NCBI GenBank assembly: GCA_041739525.1
Contig: JBGSNQ010000165.1
Coordinates: 1-64,000 of the forward strand
DNA length: 64,000 bases
Direction: 5' to 3'
Source: DATJGR01 sp041739525
GTDB taxonomy: Bacteria; Pseudomonadota; Gammaproteobacteria; Pseudomonadales; Azotimanducaceae
The notes below the pieces were generated by a model. It saw nothing but the letters and a program-made list of their open reading frames with translations, had not been told where the DNA came from and did not search any database. The translations under genes and the position numbers were made by a program. Positions 16,899 through 25,227 of this stretch are shown here, piece after piece; position 1 is the stretch's first letter, and every line of letters begins with the position of its first letter.

Positions 16899-18110
16899 AT
16901 GGCAGAACCGACACCCACCGGCTTTGCGCTGACCCCGTTCGATCCGACGTACCAGCGCGATCCGTATCCGGTGTTGCGTAGGGTGCGCGAAGCAGCGCCC
17001 GCGCAATGGGACGAGATGACACGTGGCTGGCTCGTGACCACGCACGACGAAGTGCGCGAGGTGTTGCGCGATAAGGAGTTCTGGTCCGACCCGCGCAAGG
17101 CCGACCCCGACTCCGCGGTCGCGCGTTTCCAACTCGCCGGCGATCGGGAACCTTCGATGCTGTTTCTCGACGATCCCGATCACCGGCGTCTGCGCAGCCT
17201 GGTGAACAAGGCGTTCACTCCGAAAGCGGTCGAATCGACACGACCTCGCATCGCGGCGATCGCGAACGAACTGCTCGATTCGATCGAAGACGCCGAATTC
17301 GATCTGATCGACCGCCTCGCGGCTCCGTTGCCCGTAATCGTCATCGCCGAGATGCTCGGCATCGATGCGCGCCAGCAGGACGATTTCAAGGCGTGGTCGA
17401 ATTCGACGGTAACCGCCTTCTTCAACATCATGCGCAGCGCCGAAGAGGCCGCAATGGCCGAGAAAGCGCAGGCAGCACTCGACACGTGCTTCCGAACCGC
17501 GATCGCCAGGTGTCGCGCGAAGCCGGGCCAGGATCTGATCAGTGCCATGGTGCAAGCGACCGACGGCGACGATTCGATGAACGACGACGAAATCGTCATG
17601 CAGTGCAACCTGCTGCTGATCGCGGGCAACGTCACCACTACGGATCTGATCGGTAACGGCGTTCGCGCGCTGCTCGAAAATCCCAACGAACTCGCAAAGC
17701 TGCGCGCACGGCCGGACCTGCTCGACAACGCCGTCGAAGAAATGCTGCGATACGACTCGCCTGTGACCAATTCCGGACGCATCGCCAATCGCACCGTCGA
17801 AGTGCACGGTTGTCCGATGCACACCCGGCAGTCGATCGGCGTTTCGCTCGCGGCTGCCAACCGTGATCCGGCCGTTTATCCGGATCCCGACCGCTTCGAC
17901 ATCGAACGCGCCGACACGCACCATCAATCGTTCGGCGGCGGCCGTCACTTCTGCCTCGGCGCGCCGCTGGCACGCGCAGAGGCGCAGGAAACCATCCGCG
18001 CGTTGCTGAACCGATTTCCCGTTCTGCTTCCTGCCGCCGGCGAATTGCGCTATCGCGCCATTCCGGGATTCCGCGGCCTCGCTGAATATCGGATCAGAAC
18101 GCGCGTATAA
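16899..18110 (+). CDS. Cytochrome P450
   Basis: A soluble bacterial P450 of about 403 residues. The haem-binding loop is FGGGRHFCLGAPLARAE (Cys thiolate ligand), the ExxR motif lies in EEMLRYDSP and the I helix is LLLIAGNVTTTDLI. In the I helix the acidic residue usually preceding the conserved Thr is Val, which should affect proton delivery to oxygen. The start is taken as ATG 16899 because GGAG sits 7 nt upstream; ATG 16887 or 16893 would add four or two residues. No ferredoxin or reductase gene is adjacent, so redox partners come from elsewhere. The substrate is unknown. Confidence 0.92.
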   Translation: MAEPTPTGFALTPFDPTYQRDPYPVLRRVREAAPAQWDEMTRGWLVTTHDEVREVLRDKEFWSDPRKADPDSAVARFQLAGDREPSMLFLDDPDHRRLRSLVNKAFTPKAVESTRPRIAAIANELLDSIEDAEFDLIDRLAAPLPVIVIAEMLGIDARQQDDFKAWSNSTVTAFFNIMRSAEEAAMAEKAQAALDTCFRTAIARCRAKPGQDLISAMVQATDGDDSMNDDEIVMQCNLLLIAGNVTTTDLIGNGVRALLENPNELAKLRARPDLLDNAVEEMLRYDSPVTNSGRIANRTVEVHGCPMHTRQSIGVSLAAANRDPAVYPDPDRFDIERADTHHQSFGGGRHFCLGAPLARAEAQETIRALLNRFPVLLPAAGELRYRAIPGFRGLAEYRIRTRV

Positions 18111-18137
18111 AGGCGCGCCCACACCGGAGAGGAATTG

Positions 18138-19439
18138 ATGCAACTCGGACGCGTGTTGACCTTGTTGGCGTTCTTGATCGGCGCTCAACACACCTTGGCG
18201 GCCGAGGTGGCCGATGCTTCGCCTGCGGCCGACCCGACGCCGATCACGGAGTATCGGCTGCCGCCCGACAAGCTCGAAAAGTCGCAGGCGCTCTATCGCA
18301 CCGGCGTGACGATGAATCTGTTCGCCACCGTCTACGGCATCGCGCTGCTCGTGGTGCTGCTGTCGCTTCGCGTCAGCGCGCGCATTCGCGATTTCGCCGA
18401 GCGCGTCAGCAAGCGGCGTTTCGTGCAGGTGATCATCTTCGCGCCGCTGCTGCTGATCCTGATCGACATCCTCACGCTGCCGTTGAGCATCTACGGCCAG
18501 GATCTGCAGATGAGCTATGGATTGTCGGTACAGGGTTGGGGATCCTGGTTCTGGGACTGGATCAAGGGCGAGATGATCGGCACCGTCATGGCCACGCTGC
18601 TCGTCTGGGGGCTATATGCGTTCCTGCGCCGCAGCCCGAAACGCTGGTGGCTTTACGGCTGGCTCGCATCCATTCCGGTGGTGTTGTTGCTGGTGCTGAT
18701 CCAGCCCGTATTCATCGCACCGCTCTTCAATCACTTCGAACCGCTCGAAGCCAAACAGCCGCAGCTGTTGCCGGAGCTCGAAAAGGTGATGCATCGCGGC
18801 GGGCTGCAGATCGATCGCGCGCGCATGTTCGAGATGCAGGCGAGCGACAAGGTCACCACGTACAACGCCTACGTCACCGGCATCGGCGCGAGCAAACGCG
18901 TCGTCGTATGGGACAACACGTCGCGCGACATGACGATTCCGGAAACGCTGTTCGTGTTCGGCCACGAACAGGGCCACTACGTGCTGCATCACGTCTGGAT
19001 GCAGCTCGGCTTTCTGATCTCGGGAATGTTGCTTTCGCTGTATCTGGCACACCGCTTCGCGGCCGGCGTGCTCGCACGATGGGGGCAGCGCTGGGGCATA
19101 CGCGACCTCGGCGACTGGGCGTCACTGCCGGTCATTCTCTTGTTGCTCAACGTCTTTTCGCTGGTCGGGCAACCGGTAAGCGCGGCGTTTTCGCGACATC
19201 TGGAACATCAGGCCGACATTTATGGACTCGAAGTCATCCACGGCATCGTGCCCGACTCGCCTCAAGTCGCCGCGCACGCCTTCCAGAAACTCGGCGAGAA
19301 AGCACTGTCGTATCCCGATCCGAATCCGCTGTACGTGATGTGGGCGTTCGGTCATCCGCCGATCGCCGACCGCATCGAGTTCGCTGCGCACTACCAACCG
19401 TGGAACGACGGTCAACCCACGCGCTACATCGCGCAGTAG
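18138..19439 (+). CDS. M48-family metalloprotease (CAAX prenyl protease-like)
   Basis: A 433-residue zinc protease with a signal peptide-like N-terminus and four or five membrane segments. The catalytic motif is H276-E277-x-x-H280 (FGHEQGHYVLHH) and the distal glutamate lies in HLEHQADIYGLE. Membrane topology, the N-terminal extension and the EHQAD motif match the Ste24/CAAX protease type of M48 rather than HtpX or the periplasmic BepA/LoiP type. Bacterial substrates are mostly unknown. The start is ATG 18138 with GGAGAGG upstream. It is convergent with an isoprenylcysteine methyltransferase-like gene after 5 bp. Confidence 0.9.
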   Translation: MQLGRVLTLLAFLIGAQHTLAAEVADASPAADPTPITEYRLPPDKLEKSQALYRTGVTMNLFATVYGIALLVVLLSLRVSARIRDFAERVSKRRFVQVIIFAPLLLILIDILTLPLSIYGQDLQMSYGLSVQGWGSWFWDWIKGEMIGTVMATLLVWGLYAFLRRSPKRWWLYGWLASIPVVLLLVLIQPVFIAPLFNHFEPLEAKQPQLLPELEKVMHRGGLQIDRARMFEMQASDKVTTYNAYVTGIGASKRVVVWDNTSRDMTIPETLFVFGHEQGHYVLHHVWMQLGFLISGMLLSLYLAHRFAAGVLARWGQRWGIRDLGDWASLPVILLLLNVFSLVGQPVSAAFSRHLEHQADIYGLEVIHGIVPDSPQVAAHAFQKLGEKALSYPDPNPLYVMWAFGHPPIADRIEFAAHYQPWNDGQPTRYIAQ

Positions 19440-19444
19440 TACCG

Positions 19445-19891
19445 TCAGATCCAGCGCCTGACGCGTTGCTTGTATTGGAGATAGGCATCGCCGAACGTCT
19501 GCGCCATCAGCGCTTCTTCATGGCGAATGAAGCGCAGATAAAGCAGCGTTGCGAAACCGACCGGCACCAACCAGGGCAGCGGCCGGTTCAGCAGCACCGC
19601 GGTGCCGATCAGCGCCAGCACCATGCCGAGATACATCGGATTGCGTGTCAATGCGAACGCGCCGCTCGTCACCAGCGAAGTGGACCGCGTCAACGGCACG
19701 ATGTTCGTACCAACGACCGCGAACTGCCGCGACGCCATTCCGGCAATGGCAACGCCGCAGAGCAACACGATGGCGCCGGAGTAGATCCACGGCCCTGCAA
19801 GTACGGCGCTGCCCGGCAGTCGCGACAATGCGAACATTGCCGCGATGGCCATGACGAAATAGTGTGGCGGATTGACCTTGCGCGGACTCAC
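19445..19891 (-). CDS. Isoprenylcysteine carboxyl methyltransferase-like membrane protein
   Basis: A 148-residue protein with four predicted membrane helices and the C-terminal ICMT/PEMT cofactor-binding motif (ALTRNPMYLGMVLALIG, then RFIRHEEALMAQTFGDAYLQY). The RHEE and Y residues match the S-adenosylmethionine pocket of the family. Bacterial members methylate small isoprenoid or thiol substrates, or are uncharacterised. It overlaps the Spy-like gene upstream by 4 nt, so the two are coupled, and it converges with the CAAX-like protease. Confidence 0.85.
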   Translation of the reverse strand: MSPRKVNPPHYFVMAIAAMFALSRLPGSAVLAGPWIYSGAIVLLCGVAIAGMASRQFAVVGTNIVPLTRSTSLVTSGAFALTRNPMYLGMVLALIGTAVLLNRPLPWLVPVGFATLLYLRFIRHEEALMAQTFGDAYLQYKQRVRRWI

Positions 19892-20412
19892 GATTCGGTT
19901 CCGTGCCTATGCGCGAACCAGCCGTCGATCTTCGTACGCTGTTCCTCCGACAACGTCGCATAGAAGACGTCAAACGCAGCCGCAAAGCGCTGCAATGCAA
20001 GGTCGGCCGTCTGGGCGATGCGTACCGCGGCGGCGACGTGCTGAGGCGCATCCCCCAGCGGCATTTCGCAAACGCTCCGCATGTCTACCGCCCAGTCGCT
20101 GAGCGCTCCGGTTGCCCCCGTGAGTGCGGCGACCTGCGATTCATCGAGCGTGAGCTCTTCCACCACCCAACGGTTCAACTCGGCCGCATGGTCCACCACG
20201 TGCGTATCATCGAGATGCGAGCATGCGCGCGCCATTCCGCGGCCGTGGCCGCCATGGCCGTGTCCGCCGCCATGGCCGTGCCAAAGCCCACCGGCGGAGG
20301 CCAGAACCATGCCTGGTTCGGCCGCGCGCACCGCAAATGCGCCAAACCCGACGATAGACAGCAGTACCGTGAGGGTCGTCAACAACACCGAAACAACGAT
20401 GGTCTTCTTCAT
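19888..20412 (-). CDS. His-rich periplasmic Spy/CpxP-like protein
   Basis: A 174-residue protein with a signal peptide (residues 1-31) and a Gly/His-rich stretch (HGHGGGHGHGGHG, about 45-57) able to bind metal. A helical body follows, with LTLDESQ and LSEEQRTKID repeats that resemble the LTxxQ motifs of Spy/CpxP. Such proteins are periplasmic chaperones or metal-stress buffers induced by envelope two-component systems. The gene is divergent from exactly such a system (OmpR/EnvZ-type) across 157 bp, supporting a stress-response role. A 4-nt overlap couples it to the methyltransferase gene. Confidence 0.75.
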   Translation of the reverse strand: MKKTIVVSVLLTTLTVLLSIVGFGAFAVRAAEPGMVLASAGGLWHGHGGGHGHGGHGRGMARACSHLDDTHVVDHAAELNRWVVEELTLDESQVAALTGATGALSDWAVDMRSVCEMPLGDAPQHVAAAVRIAQTADLALQRFAAAFDVFYATLSEEQRTKIDGWFAHRHGTES

Positions 20413-20492
20413 AGGTCACCCGTTTGTCACAGATTGGGATGCCCACCCTAACTTCACCCCGGCGCGGGAACATGGCGCGTGCGCGTCGGATG

Positions 20493-20536
20493 GTAACAGT
20501 GCGTTACAACGCCGCCGGCGGAAACAGACCGTTACA
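20493..20536. promoter_or_regulatory. Candidate response-regulator binding repeats in a divergent promoter
   Basis: GTAAC and GTTAC (20493-20507) form an inverted repeat with a 5-nt spacer, and GTTACA recurs at 20503-20508 and 20531-20536, 28 bp apart. The region separates the Spy-like gene from the response regulator gene. Repeated GTTACA-type half-sites are known for OmpR-family regulators such as RstA, so this may be the autoregulatory site controlling both directions. Confidence 0.4.
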
Positions 20537-20569
20537 CTGCGCGCCACCCGGCTTCCTATAATCCCGCGC

Positions 20570-21310
20570 ATGTCCGACGCCCAACGCATCCTCATCGTCG
20601 ACGACGATCCCGACATTCGCACGCTGGTGGCGGACTTCATCGGCCGACACGGCTTCGAGGTAGACACTGCTCGCAACGGTGCGGCGATGCATACCGCCCT
20701 CGCCCGCGGCCATTTCGACCTCGTCGTGCTCGACATCATGATGCCGGGTGAGGACGGCCTCAGCCTGTGTCGCACGCTGCGTGCGCAAACGCAGATCCCG
20801 GTCATCTTCCTCACTGCCGCAGCCGAAGAGACCGATCGCGTCGTGGGTCTCGAAATGGGCGCGGACGACTACGTCGTGAAACCGTTCGCGCCGCGGGAAT
20901 TACTGGCACGCATACGCGCCGTGCTGCGCCGCGCATCCGGGCTGGTGGCGGTGCACCGCATCGATCCGGCAGAGCGTTTGACGTTCGACGGTTGGCAACT
21001 GATACCGGGGCGCCGCGAACTCTACGACGCGCGCGGCACGCTCGTGAGCCTCACCGCCGGCGAGTTCGACCTGCTCGTTGCACTCGCACGAAACGCAGGC
21101 CAGATACTGTCGCGCGATCAGTTGCTCGATCTGACGAAAGGTCGATCCGCGGCCGCATTCGATCGCAGCGTCGATGTGCAACTGTCCCGGCTGCGCCGCA
21201 AGCTCGAGCACGATCCGGCGCAGCCCACGCTGATCAAGACGGTTCGTGGCGGCGGCTACTTGTTCGCGCCGTCGGTGGTGATCGCCACTGACGCCTCCGC
21301 GAAGGGGTGA
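20570..21310 (+). CDS. OmpR/PhoB-family response regulator
   Basis: A 246-residue regulator. The receiver domain (1-120) has acidic residues D12 and D13, phospho-acceptor D55 (VLDIMMPGEDG), T82 and K104 (VVKPF). The C-terminal winged helix (about 135-238) has the recognition region RSVDVQLSRLRRKLE and the wing RGGGYLF. The start is ATG 20570; a long in-frame extension upstream runs through the divergent promoter and is not coding. The histidine kinase gene follows after 3 bp. The probable target is the His-rich Spy-like gene divergently placed. Confidence 0.95.
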   Translation: MSDAQRILIVDDDPDIRTLVADFIGRHGFEVDTARNGAAMHTALARGHFDLVVLDIMMPGEDGLSLCRTLRAQTQIPVIFLTAAAEETDRVVGLEMGADDYVVKPFAPRELLARIRAVLRRASGLVAVHRIDPAERLTFDGWQLIPGRRELYDARGTLVSLTAGEFDLLVALARNAGQILSRDQLLDLTKGRSAAAFDRSVDVQLSRLRRKLEHDPAQPTLIKTVRGGGYLFAPSVVIATDASAKG

Positions 21311-21313
21311 CAC

Positions 21314-22606
21314 GTGAGCCAGTTTGCCCGCATCGCATGGATCATCGTTGCAGGGTTTCTGGCGCTCGAGTTGATCGCATACGGCATTCGGGTACACGAC
21401 GAAGGCGTTTCGAGCACGGGCGCCTACGCCGCATCCGTGGCGGATCGAGCAGTCACCCTCGACCGTTTGTTGGACGGTATATCGGCCGAGGAACAGCAAC
21501 GCCTGCTGACGGCCGCATCGGGACCGGGCTTCCAGGTATCGCTGAGTGCAACCGAACCGCAACTGCCGCCGAACAGCTGGCGTCACGCCGACGAAATCTC
21601 CTCCGATCTCGATGCGTATTTGAAACGCGCGGGTGCCGGCGGAACACGGATTGCCTTGTCGGAAAGGCGCACGGTCACCGTAGTGGTGCCGCGGCGCGCG
21701 AACGACTATCTGGTGGTGCGCGCAGACGGCAGCGGACTCACTGCGCACGCGCGCCCGGCATTCATCGGCACGCTCACGACGCTGCTCGTTGCGGGCCTGG
21801 TGTTGTGGGCCACACGCCGATCGATCGGTCATCTGCCGCGCTTTGCCATCGCAGCTGAAGCGCTCGGTCGCAATGTGGCCGCACCGGAACTGGCCGAGAC
21901 GGGGCCGCGCGAAGTACGACGTGCGGCCGTTGCATTCAACGAAATGGCGCGCCGCATCCGCGCCTATCTCGACGAACGTACACAGATGCTCGCCGCGGTC
22001 TCGCACGACATCCGCACACAGCTCACGCGGCTTGCGATGCGCCTCGAATACGTAACGGATCGGAATCAGCAGGCTCGCGCCCGTGAAGACGTCGCGCAGA
22101 TGACACGCCTGCTCGACTCGGTGCTCGCGTTCTCGCGCGAGGATCGCGCCGAAGAGCCTTCGATTTCGCTCGACCTCGCTACGCTGCTCGACACGCTGGC
22201 GGACGATGCACGCGGACTCGGCCATCGCGCCCAGTACCACGGTCCGATCCACTGCGTCATCGATGGTCGGCCCACCGCGTTGCGGCGTGCGTTCACGAAC
22301 TTGATCGATAACGCGGTGCGTTACGGCAGCGAAGCCGACATCACACTCCGGGCGGCGAACGACGATGCGTCGGTGATCGTAGAGATCGCCGATCGCGGAC
22401 CCGGCATCCCCGTCGAAGACCGTGCGCGCGTGCTGCGGCCGTTCCAGCGCGTGGAGCCGTCGCGCAACCGCTCGACCGGTGGCACCGGCCTCGGTCTTGC
22501 CATCGCACATACGGTGGTGACGCGACACGGCGGTTCGCTCGCATTCGTCGAACGACCCGGCGGCGGTCTGATCGTCCGGATTGCGCTGGGTCGCACGGCG
22601 CAATGA
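21314..22606 (+). CDS. EnvZ-like sensor histidine kinase
   Basis: A 430-residue inner-membrane kinase. Residues 7-24 and about 150-168 are membrane segments enclosing a periplasmic sensor of about 125 residues without cysteine clusters. A HAMP domain follows, then the dimerisation box with H231 (AVSHDIRTQLTRLAMRLEY). The ATPase domain has an N-box (NLIDNAVRYG), G1 (IADRGPGIP) and G2 (STGGTGLGLAIAH). The H-box matches EnvZ/CpxA type, except that Gln replaces the usual Pro in the HDxRTPL sequence. The start is GTG 21314. It partners the response regulator upstream. Confidence 0.94.
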   Translation: MSQFARIAWIIVAGFLALELIAYGIRVHDEGVSSTGAYAASVADRAVTLDRLLDGISAEEQQRLLTAASGPGFQVSLSATEPQLPPNSWRHADEISSDLDAYLKRAGAGGTRIALSERRTVTVVVPRRANDYLVVRADGSGLTAHARPAFIGTLTTLLVAGLVLWATRRSIGHLPRFAIAAEALGRNVAAPELAETGPREVRRAAVAFNEMARRIRAYLDERTQMLAAVSHDIRTQLTRLAMRLEYVTDRNQQARAREDVAQMTRLLDSVLAFSREDRAEEPSISLDLATLLDTLADDARGLGHRAQYHGPIHCVIDGRPTALRRAFTNLIDNAVRYGSEADITLRAANDDASVIVEIADRGPGIPVEDRARVLRPFQRVEPSRNRSTGGTGLGLAIAHTVVTRHGGSLAFVERPGGGLIVRIALGRTAQ

Positions 22607-22643
22607 GGATGGCATACTGCGCGGCAAACGAAGAGAAGCGCAC

Positions 22644-23981
22644 ATGAACGACATCCGCAGCACGCCCGTTTCCTGCTCCGACGCCACACAACTCGACGCT
22701 TTCGAGCGCGCGCTGCGCAGCTACCAGAACTACGTCGGCGACCCGATCGCATCGATCGACGCGGTGCTTTCCGAGCACCCCGACTTCGTACTCGGACAGC
22801 TGTTTCGCGCCGGTGTGCTGATGACCGCCGGCGAACGCCGCGTCGTTCCCGAAGCAGAACGCAGCCTGCGTTCCGCGGAAGCGCTTGCACCGTCTGCCAA
22901 CGATCGTGAGAAGGGGTTGATGCGGGCGACACGCCTCCTCGTGAACGGCGAATGGCACGCCGCATGCGCCGCGTACGACGCCGTGCTGGTCGAATATCCG
23001 CGCGACGTGTTCGCGCTGCAAACGGCGCATCTGTTCGACTTCTATCGCGGTGACGCGCTGAACCTGCGCAACCGCGTCGCACGCGTACTGCCGCACTGGA
23101 ACGCGAGCGTGCCCGGCTATTCGTATGTGCTCGGCATGCACGCGTTCGGACTCGAGGAGTGCAATCAATACGCGGAAGCGGAAGCCTCCGGCCGTCGTGC
23201 GCTCGACCTGGAACCGCGCGACGGCTGGGCCGTGCACGCTGTTACGCACGTAATGGAAATGACCGGCCGCATCGACGACGGCATCGCGTGGCTCGAAGGA
23301 CGACGCGATGACTGGGCGCCGGAAAACGGCTTTGCCTTTCACAACTTCTGGCATCTCGCGCTGTACCGGCTCGACCGCCAGGAATACGCCGCAGTGCTCG
23401 CGCTCTACGACGCGAACATCTACGCCAACCCGCTCGACAATTGTGTGGTGCTGGTGGACGCCTCTTCGTTGCTATGGCGCCTGCACCTCGAAGGAGTCGG
23501 GCTCGGCGCGCGCCCGGCGGTGGTTGCCGAGGTATGGCGCAAGCGCATGAACGAAGAACGCGGCTACTACGCGTTCAACGACCTTCACGCGACCATGGCT
23601 TTCTGTCTCGCCAACGAGCGCGATCAGGCGCGCGATCTGATCGAGTACGTCGAACGGACCGCGCCGGAGATTCGCAGCAGCAACGGCGACATGACCCGCG
23701 ATGTCGGGTTGCCATTGATGAAAGCAGTGCTGGCGTTTGCCGACGGCGACTACGCAAGCACGATCGAACTCGCGCTGCCCGTCCGTGACCGCGCTTACAC
23801 CTTTGGCGGCAGCCACGCACAACGCGACGTCATTACGTTGACGGTGATCGAAGCGGCGTTGCGGTCGAACCGAAGCGGTCTCGCGCGTCATCTGATTGCC
23901 GAGCGCACCACACAAAAGCCGGCGAGTGCGTGGGGATGGCGTTTGCTGGCGCGCGCCGACCGGGCACCTGCTCCGCGATAA
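22644..23981 (+). CDS. Tetratricopeptide repeat protein, TTC38-like
   Basis: A 445-residue soluble protein without signal peptide. The sequence follows the TTC38 family throughout: ALRSYQNYVGDP near the start, PRDVFALQTAHLFDFYRGD in the middle and GWAVHAVTHVMEMTGR with NFWHLALY further on. Several degenerate TPR-like helical pairs are present. The biochemical function of TTC38 proteins is not established. The start is ATG 22644, chosen because the family N-terminus follows. It lies 37 bp after the kinase gene and may be read through from it, but a functional link is unproven. It converges with the yebC gene. Confidence 0.85.
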   Translation: MNDIRSTPVSCSDATQLDAFERALRSYQNYVGDPIASIDAVLSEHPDFVLGQLFRAGVLMTAGERRVVPEAERSLRSAEALAPSANDREKGLMRATRLLVNGEWHAACAAYDAVLVEYPRDVFALQTAHLFDFYRGDALNLRNRVARVLPHWNASVPGYSYVLGMHAFGLEECNQYAEAEASGRRALDLEPRDGWAVHAVTHVMEMTGRIDDGIAWLEGRRDDWAPENGFAFHNFWHLALYRLDRQEYAAVLALYDANIYANPLDNCVVLVDASSLLWRLHLEGVGLGARPAVVAEVWRKRMNEERGYYAFNDLHATMAFCLANERDQARDLIEYVERTAPEIRSSNGDMTRDVGLPLMKAVLAFADGDYASTIELALPVRDRAYTFGGSHAQRDVITLTVIEAALRSNRSGLARHLIAERTTQKPASAWGWRLLARADRAPAPR

Positions 23982-24001
23982 CGAAGCCTTTCGACAAACG
24001 G

Positions 24002-24724
24002 TCAGGCGACGGTGTGAAACACCCGCTGCACGTCGTCGTCCTGCTCGAGCTTGTCGATCAGCTCGAGCGCCTCGTTGGCCTGTTCTTCCGGTAACGTCAT
24101 CGGCGAAATGCAGACGTATTCGTGCTCCGCGGAGATCGGCGTGATGCCGCGCTCTTCCAGCGCCTTCTGCACGTGGCCGAACTCTTCGAACGCACAACGC
24201 ACCACGAGCTGCGCCTCGCCCTTCTCACCGGTGCTCTCGCCCATCTCTTCGAGACCGTGGTCGATGAGATAAAGCTCCAGATCGTCCTGATCGATCCCCT
24301 CCGGGTTCAGTCTGAACACACCCATACGGTTGAACATGAACTCAACCGCACCGGTAGTGCCGAGATTGCCGCCGAATTTGCTGAAGATGCTGCGCACGCT
24401 CGCAACGGTGCGCTTGGTGTTGTCCGTTGCCGTTTCCACGATCACCGCAACGCCGTGCGGGGCATAACCTTCGTAGATGACCACTTCGTAGTCCTTCGCA
24501 TCCGCGCCGGATGCACGCTTGATCGCAGCCTCTACCTTGTCTTTGGGCATGTTGACCGCGCGCGCGTTCTGCATCACCCGCCGCAGCGCCGGATTGCTGT
24601 TCGGATCGGAACCGCCGGCTTTCACCGCGATGGTGACGTCTTTGTTGATCTTCGCGAACTGTTTCGCCATGCGATTCCAGCGCGCAAACATCGTGTGCTT
24701 TCGGACTTCGAAAATGCGGCCCAT
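24002..24724 (-). CDS. YebC/PmpR family DNA-binding regulator / translation factor
   Basis: A 240-residue protein of the universal YebC family. The N-terminal domain lacks the usual AGHSKWxNI start, reading instead MGRIFEVRKHTMFARWNRMAKQF. The rest is typical: NPALRRVMQNARAVNMPKD, YEGYAPHGVAVIVETATDN, RSIFSKFGGNLGTTGAVEFMF and the acidic C-terminus. This N-terminus matches the YeeN-like branch rather than YebC itself. Family members act as transcription regulators, and recent work links YebC-type proteins to translation of proline stretches. The start is ATG 24724. Confidence 0.88.
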   Translation of the reverse strand: MGRIFEVRKHTMFARWNRMAKQFAKINKDVTIAVKAGGSDPNSNPALRRVMQNARAVNMPKDKVEAAIKRASGADAKDYEVVIYEGYAPHGVAVIVETATDNTKRTVASVRSIFSKFGGNLGTTGAVEFMFNRMGVFRLNPEGIDQDDLELYLIDHGLEEMGESTGEKGEAQLVVRCAFEEFGHVQKALEERGITPISAEHEYVCISPMTLPEEQANEALELIDKLEQDDDVQRVFHTVA

Positions 24725-24817
24725 GTTGGCCTCGCAGAGTGGGTGGGGCTCGACGCGGCGCGAATCTACTCGATTCGTGGCAGTAGGAGAAGGGAGGAGC
24801 AAGTTGCAGCGGGGGTG

Positions 24818-25016
24818 GGCGACGGCTGATCGGTGTTCCGGGGCCGCTCTAGCCGTCCCTGCGCTTAAGGCGCGGCCATCCATGGCCGCGACATGCCCCT
24901 CCACACCGATCAGCCGTCGCCTTCAGACGTCGACGGTCACGCCGTCGTTTTGTTGGGGAGGGATGAACGCGCGCTGCACGCGCGTTCCGCACCAACGCGC
25001 TTTAGCGCGTTGGTGT
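24818..25016 (-). repeat. 199-bp composite palindromic intergenic repeat (copy B, inverted)
   Basis: This is the reverse-complement counterpart of the repeat at 13516-13714 and has the same length. The 104-bp part (24818-24921) has perfect 19-bp arms, GGCGACGGCTGATCGGTGT and its complement at 24903-24921. They enclose the stem GCGGCCAT/ATGGCCGC (24872-24889). Next come the hairpins GAACGCGC/GCGCGTTC (24965-24987) and CACCAACGCGC/GCGCGTTGGTG (24990-25015). By eye about four fifths of positions agree with copy A. Both arms of the outer stem carry the same T-to-C change relative to copy A, so pairing is kept. Confidence 0.85.
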
Positions 25017-25033
25017 TTCTCCACAAGCTGGCG

Positions 25034-25175
25034 ATGGAGTTCGACCTAGGCGGGCGTGAGGGAATGTTGGTGAGGACCATGAGCGGCCATGGATGGCCGC
25101 GATTGAGCGACCACGGAAGGCTCGAGCGTGTCCGAACCAACATTCCCTCACGCCCGCCGTTATTCGAAGCTCCAT
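25034..25175 (+). repeat. Palindromic intergenic repeat with different outer arms (copy C)
   Basis: Perfect 23-bp arms at 25049-25071 and 25136-25158 (beginning GGCGGGCGTGAGGGAA) enclose a core nearly identical to that of copy A. The core has the stem GCGGCCAT/ATGGCCGC (25083-25100), then GAGCGACCACGGAAGGCTCG. Outside the arms, ATGGAGTTCGA (25034-25044) and TCGAAGCTCCAT (25164-25175) extend the palindrome with a one-base bulge. The arms share no obvious sequence with those of copies A and B, although the core does. Confidence 0.85.
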
Positions 25176-25227
25176 CCCACCACCTCCGTCGTTGGCGACG
25201 GCCGTGCCGCTCTGTTGTAATGCCCGC

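Larger units (their letters stand above)
24725..25227. other. 500-bp gene-free stretch holding two palindromic repeats
   Basis: Bases 24725-24817 are the upstream region of the YebC-family gene, where I see no clear promoter. Bases 24818-25016 are repeat copy B and 25034-25175 are repeat copy C. Bases 25176-25227 lead into the permease remnant. No credible gene is visible on either strand; all open frames here have repeat-derived, Arg/Pro-rich translations. Confidence 0.8.

Noticed and set aside
13516..25175. The palindromic repeats as an insertion sequence or integron-type element.
   Set aside because: No transposase, integrase or passenger gene lies within or between the copies that could be linked to them, and no target duplication was seen by eye.
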